Position numbers and translations under genes: made by a program. Under the pieces are notes generated by a model. That model worked only from the letters and a program-made list of their open reading frames with translations. It made no database searches and was not told where the DNA came from. From an uncultured Planctomycetia bacterium (GTDB taxonomy: Bacteria; Planctomycetota; Phycisphaerae; FEN-1346; JAACEH01), in NCBI GenBank assembly GCA_903929765.1, contig CAIYVX010000067.1:1-59914 (forward strand): a stretch of DNA of 59,914 nucleotides. Direction: 5' to 3'. Of the stretch, positions 15,692-24,287 are shown piece by piece. Positions within the stretch are counted from its first letter, which is position 1. The number at the start of each line of letters is the position of its first letter.

Positions 15692-18600
15692 ATGCAGATT
15701 AAGAAGTTGGAACTGTTCGGATTCAAATCTTTCGCCGACCGGACCGAATTCGTGTTTGACCGCGGCGTGACCTGCATCGTCGGACCCAACGGTTGCGGCA
15801 AGAGCAACGTCGTGGACGCGGTGAAGTGGATCCTGGGCGAGCAATCGGCCAAGAGCCTGCGCGGGCAGGAGATGCTCGACGTGGTCTTCAACGGCTCGGC
15901 CAACCGCCATCCGCTGGGCTTTGCCGAGGCGACGCTGACGTTCGACAACACGTCGCGCCGCCTCCCGCTCGACCAGGCCGAGGTGGCCGTGACGCGCCGG
16001 CTCTACCGCTCGGGCGAGAGCGAGTACATGATCAACCGGCAGAGTTGCCGCCTCAAGGACATCCGCGAAATGATGATGGACACCGGGGCGGGCCTCAACG
16101 CCTATTCCCTGGTCGAACAGGGCCGCGTGGAGGTGCTGCTCCAATCCAACCCGCAGGAACGCCGGGCCGTGTTCGAGGAAGCGGCGGGGATATCCAAATA
16201 TAAAGCTAAGAAACGGGAAGCCCTCCGCAAGTTGGAACGGACGGAGCAGAACCTGCTGCGCCTGGGGGACATCATCGAAGAGGTCGAGCGGCGGCTGCGG
16301 TCGGTCAAGTACCAGGCCGGCAAAGCTCGGTCATGGCAGACCTGCAACGACCGCCTCAAGGAACTGCGCACGCAGCACGCCCTGAACGAGTACCACAACC
16401 TGAGCCGGCGGGGCGAAGAACTGACGGGCGAACTGGCAGCGGCGCAGGACGAGCGGACCGGCTTGCAGGCGCAGACGGCCGGGCTGGAGGCCGAGCGGAG
16501 CCGGCTCGATACGGAGCTTTTGGGCCTCGAGGACGAGTTGCGCAGCGTGGACAATCAACTCATGGACGTGCGCGGCCAGATCGGAGCGGCCGAGGACGCC
16601 ATCGCCTTCAATCGGACGCGGATCGACGAATGGTTGCGGACGCAGGAGCGCGACCGCAAGCGCACCGCCGATCTCGACCTTCGCCTGGGTGAACTGGACG
16701 GTCAGATTGCCGGCGAGAGCGAGGCGGCCGGGGCGATTGACGGACGGCTGGCCGTGCTCAAGGCTGAACTGGCCGAAACGGAAAATCAGCTTTTGGCGGC
16801 GCAGCAGGCGGCGCGCGGCACCGTGGCCGACCTGGAGCGGCGCAAGTCGGACATCATGGAGTTGCTCCAGCAGGCCTCGCAGGCCCGCAACGAAATCTCC
16901 AACGCCGATCTGCGGACGGAAAATCTGGCGGCGACGCGAACGCGGCTCCAGCGGCGCCTCGGGGAAATTGCCGAACAACTCGACCGCGTGGGCAAAGAGA
17001 AGGCCGAGACGGAAGCCCGAATCGGCGAACTCGACTCGCGGCTGGACCGCGATAAGAAGAGGCTCCAGGTTAAGCACGAGGAAGCCGAGGCCCTGAACAA
17101 GGAAGCCGAGGGCGTGGCGGCGGAAACGGCGGCGGCCAAGGAATTCCGCTCCGGCCTCGTGTCGCGGCAGGAACTGCTGGCCGACCTGGAACAGCGCGGC
17201 GAAGGGCTGGAACAGGGCGTCCGTCGCGTGCTGGAACTTTCGCAGAACGGCGTGTTCCCCGGCATTCGCGGCATCGTGGCTTCGCTCTTCAACGTCGATA
17301 CGCGCTACGCCATGCTGATTGAGGCGGCGCTGGGCGAGGCGGAACAGTCGATTGTTATCTCGCGGCGGCAGGACGTGGTGGCGGGGCTGGAGACGCTGGA
17401 AGAGGCGCTGGAGGGCCGGGCGGGATTCTTGCCGCTGGATTCTTTGCGTAGCGGGGTGCCACACTTTGTCCCGGCGGGCTTTATCGCCGGGCAAAGTGTG
17501 TCTTCGGACGGCACACCTTGCCCCCAAACAGCCGGGGGACAAGGTGTGGCACCCACATTCGAACCTTTAGACGTGTCGCAATATCCCGGCGTGGTGGCCC
17601 GGGCGGCGGACCTCGTGCAGACCGAACCTGACCTGCGGCCGGCGGTGGAATGCCTGCTCGGCCGGACACTGCTGGTCAACGACCTGGCCACGGCGCTGCA
17701 ATTGGCTTCCGGGCCGCTGGCGGCGCTGCGGTTTGTCACGATGGCCGGCGAAGTGGTCGAACCCGACGGCCGGCTGAGCCTCGGGCGCGTGATGGCCAAG
17801 GCCGGCCTCATCAGCCGCCACAGCGAGCGGCGGACGCTCGACACGCAACTGGCCGAGGTACAATCGCGGATCGTCGTCCTGACGGCGCAAGGCGAGGACG
17901 TGTTGCAGCGCATTCATGGCCTCGACGACGAGCAGAAGGAACTCCGCTCGGTCATTTACGACACTTCGACGGCGCGGGTCGATCTGGCGGCGCAGTTGCG
18001 GCGGCTCGACGACACGGCGGCGGCGGTGCGGGCCGAGCAGCCGCTCCTCAATTCCGAAATTGCCGAGGCGGACGCCCAGACGGCGCAGTTGGTCGCCCGG
18101 CGCGGGGAGTTCGACGCGCGGCTCTCGAGCCTTGAGTCCGAGAGCGTTCGCCGGCGCGAGGAAGTGGAAAACCTGGGCCGGCAGCTTTCGCTCTCCGAGG
18201 CCGACCGGCACAAGATCGAAGATCGCCGGACGCAGCAGCGCGTCGACGTGGCGACGGTTGAGGAACAGCGGCGCTCGGTGGTGGACCGGTTGGCCCATCT
18301 GCGCGACACTCGCGACGATGCGGCGCGGCAGCGGCGCGATGCGGCCGAGGAACTGGCCCGCTGCGCTTCGCGGCTGGCCGAGGCGGAACGGACGATTCTG
18401 CGGCACGAGTCGGTCATCGCCGACCTCTTCCTGAAGAAGGAAGCTGCGGCGGCGCGGTCGAGAGAATTGGCTCAGGCCCGGACCGCCGGGCGCGAGCAGG
18501 TGGCGGCTCTGGCGGAGCAGGTGCACACGCTGGCCGAGCAGCTTCATGCGGCCGAGGAAAAGTTCCACGCCCTCGACATTGAGGCCCGCGAGTGCCGGCT

Positions 18601-19411
18601 GAAGATGGAAACCCTGTGCCAGCGGGTCCGCGACGATTTCGGCCTCGACCTGGTCGAGAAGCACGCCTCTTACGTCGCCCAGGAAGTCGATTGGGCGGCC
18701 ATCGACACGGAAATCGAAGACCTCAAGGGCAAGATCGAGCGGCTCGGAGCGGTCAACCTCGACGCGATCAAGGAACAGGACGAACTGGAACGGCGGGCCG
18801 AGTTCCTCAAGGTGCAACAGGCCGATTTGCAACAGGCCGGGAAGATGCTCAACGACCTGATCGCACGCCTGAATCAGGAATCGGTCACGCGGTTCAATGC
18901 CACATTCGCCCAGGTCCGCGAGAACTTTGTCGAACTGTTCCGCAAACTTTTCGGCGGCGGCAAGGCCGACATCGTCCTCCTCAACCCGGAAGACGTTTTG
19001 GAGTCGGGCATCGAGATCATCGCCCGCCCGCCCGGCAAGGAACCCTGCTCGATCAGCCTCCTCTCCGGCGGCGAGAAGACGATGACGGCCGTGGCCCTGC
19101 TGATGGCCGTGTTCCGCTCGAAGCCCTCGCCCTACTGCATCCTCGACGAAGTCGATGCCGCCCTGGACGAGGCGAACAATCAGCGGTTCAACAGCCTGGT
19201 GCAGGAATTCGTCAAGGACTCGCAGTTCATCATTATCTCGCACTCGAAGCGCACGATGTCCGCCGCCGACGTGCTCTACGGCGTGACGATGCAGGAACCC
19301 GGCGTCTCGAAAAAGATTTCCGTCCGCTTCTCGGACGTGCACAACATCAACCTGGACGACCCGGCCGCCCTGGCGGCGCAGGACCAGCCGGAGCAGGCCG
19401 CGGGGGCGTAA
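15692..19411 (+). CDS. smc: Chromosome segregation ATPase SMC
   Basis: A 1239-residue SMC protein that organises and segregates the chromosome with ScpA and ScpB (not in this window). The N-terminal head has Walker A GPNGCGKSN (residues 31-39). Two long coiled coils flank a hinge near residues 515-700, and the C-terminal head carries the signature LLSGGEKTM and Walker B YCILDEVDAALDEAN. ATG 15692 matches the conserved MQIKKLELFGFKSF start. Within the hinge, about 34 codons (17454-17554) come from a two-hairpin palindromic repeat also found between genes, giving an unusual Gly/Pro/Ser-rich loop before EPLDVSQYPGVV. The frame stays open. Confidence 0.97.
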   Translation: MQIKKLELFGFKSFADRTEFVFDRGVTCIVGPNGCGKSNVVDAVKWILGEQSAKSLRGQEMLDVVFNGSANRHPLGFAEATLTFDNTSRRLPLDQAEVAVTRRLYRSGESEYMINRQSCRLKDIREMMMDTGAGLNAYSLVEQGRVEVLLQSNPQERRAVFEEAAGISKYKAKKREALRKLERTEQNLLRLGDIIEEVERRLRSVKYQAGKARSWQTCNDRLKELRTQHALNEYHNLSRRGEELTGELAAAQDERTGLQAQTAGLEAERSRLDTELLGLEDELRSVDNQLMDVRGQIGAAEDAIAFNRTRIDEWLRTQERDRKRTADLDLRLGELDGQIAGESEAAGAIDGRLAVLKAELAETENQLLAAQQAARGTVADLERRKSDIMELLQQASQARNEISNADLRTENLAATRTRLQRRLGEIAEQLDRVGKEKAETEARIGELDSRLDRDKKRLQVKHEEAEALNKEAEGVAAETAAAKEFRSGLVSRQELLADLEQRGEGLEQGVRRVLELSQNGVFPGIRGIVASLFNVDTRYAMLIEAALGEAEQSIVISRRQDVVAGLETLEEALEGRAGFLPLDSLRSGVPHFVPAGFIAGQSVSSDGTPCPQTAGGQGVAPTFEPLDVSQYPGVVARAADLVQTEPDLRPAVECLLGRTLLVNDLATALQLASGPLAALRFVTMAGEVVEPDGRLSLGRVMAKAGLISRHSERRTLDTQLAEVQSRIVVLTAQGEDVLQRIHGLDDEQKELRSVIYDTSTARVDLAAQLRRLDDTAAAVRAEQPLLNSEIAEADAQTAQLVARRGEFDARLSSLESESVRRREEVENLGRQLSLSEADRHKIEDRRTQQRVDVATVEEQRRSVVDRLAHLRDTRDDAARQRRDAAEELARCASRLAEAERTILRHESVIADLFLKKEAAAARSRELAQARTAGREQVAALAEQVHTLAEQLHAAEEKFHALDIEARECRLKMETLCQRVRDDFGLDLVEKHASYVAQEVDWAAIDTEIEDLKGKIERLGAVNLDAIKEQDELERRAEFLKVQQADLQQAGKMLNDLIARLNQESVTRFNATFAQVRENFVELFRKLFGGGKADIVLLNPEDVLESGIEIIARPPGKEPCSISLLSGGEKTMTAVALLMAVFRSKPSPYCILDEVDAALDEANNQRFNSLVQEFVKDSQFIIISHSKRTMSAADVLYGVTMQEPGVSKKISVRFSDVHNINLDDPAALAAQDQPEQAAGA
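17454..17554. repeat. Palindromic repeat family C (two hairpins), in frame inside smc
   Basis: Starts GGGTGCCACACTTTG and ends CAAGGTGTGGCACCC. Two stems lie in tandem, CACTTTGTCCCGGCG/CGCCGGGCAAAGTG and CACCTTGCCCCC/GGGGGACAAGGTG. The same architecture is intergenic at 29562-29666. Length and phase leave the smc frame intact. Confidence 0.9.
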
Positions 19412-19420
19412 TTTGTTGTT

Positions 19421-19470
19421 TCACCCCTCTCCCTTGGGAGAGGGTGGCACGAAGTGCCGGGTGAGGGGTT
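19421..19470. repeat. Palindromic repeat family A
   Basis: CACCCCTCTCCCTTGGGAGA begins the element and GGCACGAAGTGCCGGGTGAG follows its middle: two hairpins (CTCTCCCTTGGGAGAG and GGCACGAAGTGCC) within outer arms CACCCCT and GTGAGGGG. It sits 10 bases after the smc stop. Confidence 0.85.
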
Positions 19471-19516
19471 GAGGCCAATGACCTCCCAAATTGAATGGTG
19501 ATGGTCGAGGATTGCA

Positions 19517-20080
19517 ATGGAACGATTACGAAAATGGATATTTATGCATCCGATAGTCGCTATTTCCCTGTTCAGTTCGATGGCGTTGCTTTTGTTATTC
19601 GTCGGTTCGGTCGCCGCAATCTGGCTGTTGAGTAGTGAGGACCGGCTTCCTGGCGTGATTTCCTGGTTAGCTGTTCTGTTTTATATAATTATCATCTTTG
19701 GCTTGCCTTCATTGACCTGTTGGATCAAGATCAACCGAGGAAGAGCCGGCTTGGCTCATCACAATGTTCTATGGTCAATCCCCTGGCAATTTCTGATACT
19801 TTCGATATTTTCGGCCGCCCAATTGTATACAGTAAGTAATATGATGAGTACCAGTCCAGATTATGATATCAAGGTAGAATTGAGGCAAAATGAAATTGTG
19901 AGCATTTTCTTGTCTGGATGCATGGGGCTGCTTATTCTACTTGGTTGGGCCATTGGCGAAGGAATCATCAGTCGTCAAAGACGGCTTGGCCGATGGAAAA
20001 CAATTATTGTTCAAGATGCAAATCTCGTGTCGCAGATGCCGGAGACGATGAAGTCCCTTGAACGATTGGAAAAAATTTAA
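19517..20080 (+). CDS. Hypothetical four-helix integral membrane protein
   Basis: A 187-residue protein with about four transmembrane segments (VAISLFSSMALLLLFVGSVA, SWLAVLFYIIIIFGLP, LWSIPWQFLILSIFS, IFLSGCMGLLILLGWAIG). The last is followed by a basic cytoplasmic tail (SRQRRLGRWK). No family is recognised. Its codons are clearly more AT-rich than smc before it and lon after it, with many ATA, TTA and AAT codons, which suggests late acquisition. It may be co-transcribed with lon, 56 bases downstream, but no functional link is evident. Confidence 0.65.
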   Translation: MERLRKWIFMHPIVAISLFSSMALLLLFVGSVAAIWLLSSEDRLPGVISWLAVLFYIIIIFGLPSLTCWIKINRGRAGLAHHNVLWSIPWQFLILSIFSAAQLYTVSNMMSTSPDYDIKVELRQNEIVSIFLSGCMGLLILLGWAIGEGIISRQRRLGRWKTIIVQDANLVSQMPETMKSLERLEKI

Positions 20081-20136
20081 GCATCGGGAGAAAAAGACTG
20101 ATCTTTCTCTGATCCCGAAGCCGAACGGATTAAACC

Positions 20137-22632
20137 ATGACCGACTTTCCGAAGGAACTTCCGCGCAGCTTGCGGCTGCCGCTGGTGCCGCTGCGCGAAT
20201 TGGTGGTGTTTCCGCACCTGGTGGTGCCGCTGATGCTGGCGCGCGAGGCCAGCCTGCGGGCGGTGCGGCGCGCGACCGCCGGCGACGGGCTGGTGCTGCT
20301 CCTCAGTCAGCTTGACGGGGCGGTCGAAGCGCCGGGGCTGGGCGATTTTTACAAGGTCGGGGCCGTGGCCCGCGTGCTGCAACTTTTCCGCGTGACCGAC
20401 GAGACGAACAAGGTGATCGTCGAAGCGGTGGCCCGGGCTCGCGTCAAACGCATCGCCGAGACGGCGGGGGAATATCGCGCCGCCGTGGAAATCATTCCCG
20501 AAATCGGCCGCGAAAAAGCCCCGGAGGCCGAGGCCCTGGTCCGCACCGTCCGGGGTCAGTTCTACGCCTATGCCGCCGCCAGCATGAGCGTGCCCGACAA
20601 CATTAACGAACTGGTCGGCATCATCGACTCGCCGGGCCATCTGGCCGACACGGTGGCCGCCTACGTCAAGCTGCCGCTGGACACCAAGCAGGAATTGCTC
20701 TCCGAGCCGGACGCCGAAAAGCGGCTCTCGCGGCTCACGGCGCTATTGGAACACGAACTGAAAATCCTGAAGCTTCAGCACGACATCACCGACCGCGTGC
20801 GCGGGCGGATTCAGAAATCGCAGAAGGATTATTTTCTGCGCGAGCAGATGCGGGCCATCGAGGAAGAACTCGGCCAGGGCGATCCGACGGCCAAGCCGCA
20901 CGGCGAACTGGAGGCGGCCATCGAGAAGGCCGAGATGCCCGAGCCGGTCCTGGCCGTGGCCCGCCGCGAACTGCAGAAGCTCCGCCGCTCGCAGCCGCTC
21001 TCGCCGCAATCGGCGGTGATCGAGGAATATCTCCATTGGCTGGCCGACCTGCCGTGGCAGAAAAAGACCGAGGACAATCTCGACCTGCAGCACGCGCGTA
21101 AAATTCTCGACGCGGAGCATTACGGGCTGGAAGATCCGAAGCAGCGGATTCTGGAATACCTCGCGGTCAAGCGGCTGACGGCCGACTCGCAGCACGAGCC
21201 GATTCTCTGCCTGATCGGCCCGCCGGGGGTGGGCAAGACCAGTCTGGCTCGGTCGGTGGCCCTGGCCCTGGGGCGGAAGTTTGTGCGGAAGTCCCTGGGC
21301 GGCGTGCGCGACGAGGCGGAAATTCGCGGCCATCGCCGGACCTACGTCGGGGCCATGCCGGGACGGATTATTCAGAGCCTGCGCAAGGCCGGCAGCCGCA
21401 ACCCGGTGTTCCTGCTGGACGAGATCGACAAGCTGGCGGCCGATTTCCGGGGCGATCCGGCGGCGGCGCTGCTGGAAGTTTTGGACCCGGACGAGAACAA
21501 CACTTTCAGCGACCATTATCTGGAGGTGGAGTTCGACCTGTCGGACGTGCTCTTCATCACGACGGCGAACCTGGCCTCGGCCATTCCGCCGGTGCTGCGC
21601 GACCGCATGGAAGTGATCGAACTGGGCGGCTACACGCTGGCCGAGAAACTCCAGATCGCCCGGCGGCACCTCCTGCCGCGCCAGTTCAAGGCCCACGGCC
21701 TGACCGGCCGCGACTTAAAATTCCCGGCGGCGGTGCTGACGCAACTGATCGAAGAATATACGAGCGAAGCGGGCCTGCGGACGCTGAACAAGCGGCTGGC
21801 GGACGTTTGCCGCAAGGTGGCGGCGAAGCTGGCGGAGAAAGTGCCGCTTCTTCACCCCTCTCCCCTTGAGGGAGAGGGTAGGGTGAGGGGTCGGAAGGCC
21901 GGAAAACTCGCCCTTCGCCGAAAAACTCTCATTCTCACTGCCGCCGATCTGGCGAAGCATCTCGGCCCGCCGCCGTTCCGGCAGGAAGTGCGGGCGCGCG
22001 GGCGCGAGGTCGGGGCGGCCACGGGGCTGGCCTGGACCGAGGCCGGCGGGCGAACCATGACCGTCGAAGCCTCGTGGATGCGCGGCAAGGGCCGCATCAC
22101 CCTGACCGGGCAACTGGGCGACGTGATGCAGGAATCGGCCCGCGCCGCCGTGACCTACGTCCGCTCGCACGCGGAAGAGTTCGCTCTGGACGCCCGCGTT
22201 TTCGATTCGATTGACCTGCACCTGCACGTGCCCGAGGGGGCGACGCCCAAGGACGGTCCGTCGGCGGGGCTGGCGATGGTCGCAGCCGTGGTTTCCGCCC
22301 TGACCGGCAAACCCGTTCGCCGCGACGTGGCCACGACCGGCGAGATCACCCTTCGCGGCGACGTACTGGCCATCGGGGGCCTCAAAGAAAAAGTTTTAGC
22401 CGCCCATCGCCAGGGCATCCGCACCATCGTCGTGCCGGAATCGAACCGCGTCGACCTGCCCAAGATTCCCGAGGAAGTGAGCCGGATTACCGATTTCATT
22501 TTCGTCCGCCAGGCCTCCGAAGCCCTGGCCGTCCTCGTCCCCGGCGCCCCGGCCGTCTCCCCCTCGCCGCGGGCCTTGCCGGCCATCGCCGCCGATGCTC
22601 CGACGGAGTTGCCGCCGGAGGCGGCACATTGA
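20137..22632 (+). CDS. lon: ATP-dependent Lon protease
   Basis: An 831-residue Lon: N-terminal substrate-binding domain (residues about 10-210), AAA+ module with Walker A GPPGVGKT (near 361-368) and Walker B VFLLDEIDK, then the protease domain with the Ser-Lys dyad, Ser709 in PKDGPSAG and Lys752 in GGLKEKV. It degrades misfolded and regulatory proteins in the cytoplasm. Between the AAA lid and the protease domain, after RKVAAKLAEKVPL, sits a stretch (HPSPLEGEGRVRG) encoded by a palindromic repeat of family A, 21852-21891. The Lys/Arg-rich residues after it look like extra linker, and the domains on both sides are intact. Confidence 0.97.
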   Translation: MTDFPKELPRSLRLPLVPLRELVVFPHLVVPLMLAREASLRAVRRATAGDGLVLLLSQLDGAVEAPGLGDFYKVGAVARVLQLFRVTDETNKVIVEAVARARVKRIAETAGEYRAAVEIIPEIGREKAPEAEALVRTVRGQFYAYAAASMSVPDNINELVGIIDSPGHLADTVAAYVKLPLDTKQELLSEPDAEKRLSRLTALLEHELKILKLQHDITDRVRGRIQKSQKDYFLREQMRAIEEELGQGDPTAKPHGELEAAIEKAEMPEPVLAVARRELQKLRRSQPLSPQSAVIEEYLHWLADLPWQKKTEDNLDLQHARKILDAEHYGLEDPKQRILEYLAVKRLTADSQHEPILCLIGPPGVGKTSLARSVALALGRKFVRKSLGGVRDEAEIRGHRRTYVGAMPGRIIQSLRKAGSRNPVFLLDEIDKLAADFRGDPAAALLEVLDPDENNTFSDHYLEVEFDLSDVLFITTANLASAIPPVLRDRMEVIELGGYTLAEKLQIARRHLLPRQFKAHGLTGRDLKFPAAVLTQLIEEYTSEAGLRTLNKRLADVCRKVAAKLAEKVPLLHPSPLEGEGRVRGRKAGKLALRRKTLILTAADLAKHLGPPPFRQEVRARGREVGAATGLAWTEAGGRTMTVEASWMRGKGRITLTGQLGDVMQESARAAVTYVRSHAEEFALDARVFDSIDLHLHVPEGATPKDGPSAGLAMVAAVVSALTGKPVRRDVATTGEITLRGDVLAIGGLKEKVLAAHRQGIRTIVVPESNRVDLPKIPEEVSRITDFIFVRQASEALAVLVPGAPAVSPSPRALPAIAADAPTELPPEAAH
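21852..21891. repeat. Palindromic repeat family A, in frame inside lon
   Basis: TCACCCCTCTCCCCTTGAGG and GGTAGGGTGAGGGG are the outer parts of the hairpin seen between genes at 19421 and 24231. Here the copy is translated as part of Lon, in the linker before the protease domain. Confidence 0.88.
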
Positions 22633-22650
22633 TTCGGCAGGGTTGTAGCG

Positions 22651-22845
22651 ATGAAACAATACAAAGGTTATGAAGCGAAGGTCGAGTACGACGCCAAAGC
22701 CGAGTTGTTTCACGGCGAAGCCTTCGGCATTCGTGATGTCGTGACTTTTCAGGGACGCTCGGTCGAGGAATGCGAAAAGGCGTTTCACGATTCGGTTGAA
22801 GTCTATTTGGAATTTTGTCGTGAGCGCGGCGAGAAGCCGGCTTAA
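22651..22845 (+). CDS. HicB-family antitoxin-like protein, C-terminally truncated
   Basis: A 64-residue protein with the N-terminal HicB fold: MKQYKGYEAKVEYDAKAELF, GEAFGIRDVVTFQGRSVEE, then a helix with YLEFCRERGEKPA. Complete members continue with a phrase like KPFSGKF and a ribbon-helix-helix DNA-binding part; here a TAA ends the chain at that point. The following 60 bases in another frame read EPFRSFRCTPEAF, weakly like the missing segment, so a frameshift is possible. No HicA toxin gene is adjacent. A repeat begins 80 bases further on. Confidence 0.65.
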   Translation: MKQYKGYEAKVEYDAKAELFHGEAFGIRDVVTFQGRSVEECEKAFHDSVEVYLEFCRERGEKPA

Positions 22846-22924
22846 CCAAGCAGAACCATTTCGTTCATTTCGTTGCACGCCGGAAGCATTCCCGTGATCC
22901 GATACGTCGCCAGCGCGACAAAGA

Positions 22925-22970
22925 ACACACTTTGGTCCCGACTTCGTCGGGCCTTCAAAGTGTGGCACCC
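22925..22970. repeat. Palindromic repeat family C, single hairpin
   Basis: ACACTTTGGTCCCGACTTCG followed by TCGGGCCTTCAAAGTGTGGC forms one hairpin ending in GGCACCC, matching the second half of the element at 43146-43323. Confidence 0.8.
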
Positions 22971-23001
22971 GGATTTTCATCCACACGGTTTAAACGGAAC
23001 T

Positions 23002-23025
23002 GGTGCGTGCAAGCACGCACCCTAC
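23002..23025. repeat. Palindromic repeat family D
   Basis: GGTGCGTGCAAGCACGCACC is a perfect palindrome followed by CTAC. An inverted copy is at 58358-58381. Its end forms the TAG stop codon of the MoxR gene. Confidence 0.85.
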
Positions 23026-24008
23026 ACGGTTTCCGGCACGGCTTCGAGCACCTGTTCGACCAGGCGGTCGGGGTTGATGCCGGCGGCTTCGCCTTCGAAG
23101 TTGAGGATGAGGCGGTGGCGGAGGGCGGCGGGGGCGACGCGGCGCACATCGGGGAACGAGACGTTGTGGCGGCCTTCGCGCAGGGCGTTGGCCTTGGCTC
23201 CCAGGACGATGGATTGGGCGGCGCGGGGACTGGCGCCGTAGCGGACGTATTTTTTCGCGGCCTCAACAGTTAAGGCGCTTTCGGGGTGCGTGGCCAGGAC
23301 CAGGCGGCCGATGTAGTCCTTGACGTGCGCGGCCACCGGAACTTCGCGGACAAGTTGCCGCATCGAGAGAACCGCGTCGCGGTCGGCGACTTTGCGGGCG
23401 GCGGGAACGGCGGCGCCGGTGGTGCGGTCGAGGATGGCGGTCAGGTCGGCGAGGCTGGGGCTGCCGACGATGATCTTGAACATGAAGCGGTCGAGCTGGG
23501 CCTCGGGCAGGGGGTAGGTGCCTTCCATTTCGATGGGGTTCTGTGTGGCCAGGACGAAGAACGGCTCTTCGAGGCGGTAGCTGGTGCGGGCGACGGAGAC
23601 GCTCTTTTCGGCCATGGCTTCGAGGACGGCGGACTGGGTTTTGGGCGTGGCCCGGTTGATTTCGTCGGCCAGGATGAGGTGGCCGAAGATCGGGCCTTCG
23701 CGGAACTGGAAGACCTTGCCGCCGCGACCGTCTTCGACGACGACGTGGGTGCCGATGATGTCGGCGGGCATCAGGTCGGGGGTGAACTGGATGCGGGAGA
23801 AGCGGAGGTCGAGCACGTCGGCCAGGGTGCGGACGAGGACGGTTTTGCCGATGCCGGGCACGCCTTCGAGCAAGGCGTGGCCGCCGGTCAGCAGACACGC
23901 GAGTACCTGTTCGACAACGTCATCCATGCCGACGATTACGCCGGCAACCTCGGAGCGAATGGCTTCGTACTGGCGGTGAAATTCGGCGACACGAGCCTCG
24001 ACGTCCAT
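23022..24008 (-). CDS. MoxR-family AAA+ ATPase
   Basis: A 328-residue AAA+ ATPase of the MoxR/RavA group, chaperone-like proteins that help assemble or activate enzyme complexes, usually with DUF58 and von Willebrand domain partners. Visible motifs: Walker A GVPGIGKT, Walker B LILADEINR, sensor 1 VLATQNPIE, the PEAQLDRFMF arginine region, and the C-terminal lid with YGASPRAAQSI. None of the usual partner genes follows. The gene ends inside the family D palindrome, which supplies the stop. The N-terminus (MDVEARVAEFHRQYEAIRSE) fits the family's usual start. Confidence 0.92.
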   Translation of the reverse strand: MDVEARVAEFHRQYEAIRSEVAGVIVGMDDVVEQVLACLLTGGHALLEGVPGIGKTVLVRTLADVLDLRFSRIQFTPDLMPADIIGTHVVVEDGRGGKVFQFREGPIFGHLILADEINRATPKTQSAVLEAMAEKSVSVARTSYRLEEPFFVLATQNPIEMEGTYPLPEAQLDRFMFKIIVGSPSLADLTAILDRTTGAAVPAARKVADRDAVLSMRQLVREVPVAAHVKDYIGRLVLATHPESALTVEAAKKYVRYGASPRAAQSIVLGAKANALREGRHNVSFPDVRRVAPAALRHRLILNFEGEAAGINPDRLVEQVLEAVPETV

Positions 24009-24063
24009 GGGCGGTCTCCGCTAGAGCACAGGGCGAAAGGATATGGTAAGTCGGGCGGGGGGA

Positions 24064-24098
24064 AAATGCAAAATGCAAAATTAAAAATGAAAAATTAG
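24064..24098. repeat. AT-rich repeat family G
   Basis: AAAATGCAAAATGCAAAATT followed by AAAAATGAAAAATTA. Similar strings are at 29454-29486 and 41111-41141, always just outside a gene. Confidence 0.65.
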
Positions 24099-24119
24099 GG
24101 ACCACCGCAGAAACGGAAT

Positions 24120-24140
24120 AACTAGGGTCGTACCCTAGTT
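24120..24140. terminator. Hairpin of family I, possible terminator
   Basis: AACTAGGG pairs with CCCTAGTT across a 5-base loop, and TTTCT follows on the plus strand. It lies upstream of moxR, in a gap that otherwise holds only repeats. Confidence 0.45.
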
Positions 24141-24185
24141 TTTCTAGTTATTACAAGGAAAAGTAAAAAGGAAAAGTAAAAACCG

Positions 24186-24220
24186 TGGGTGGCATGGCGG
24201 CGGTGTTTGCCGCCATGTGG
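24186..24220. repeat. Palindromic repeat family E
   Basis: GGGTGGCATGGCGGC and GCCGCCATG form a hairpin. An inverted relative is at 26639-26673 (CATGGCGGCAAACAGC, GCCGCCATGCCACCC). Confidence 0.7.
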
Positions 24221-24230
24221 AGCAGAGCTA

Positions 24231-24277
24231 ACCCCTCACCCGGCACTTCGTGCCACCCTCTCCCAAGGGAGAGGGGT
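24231..24277. repeat. Palindromic repeat family A, inverted copy
   Basis: ACCCCTCACCCGGCACTTCG begins the element and CTCTCCCAAGGGAGAGGGGT ends it. It is the reverse complement of the copy at 19421, 10 bases beyond the tatD-like stop. Confidence 0.88.
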
Positions 24278-24287
24278 AAAACAGCCA

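Noticed and set aside
13823-16144. 773-codon open frame on the minus strand
   Set aside because: It is antisense to the FlgI-like gene and smc; His/Arg/Gly-rich translation without motifs is typical of shadow frames in GC-rich DNA.
19421-19470. Repeat hairpin as a dedicated smc terminator
   Set aside because: No T-run follows on the plus strand, and the same element occurs in other contexts including inside lon, so it is listed as a repeat.
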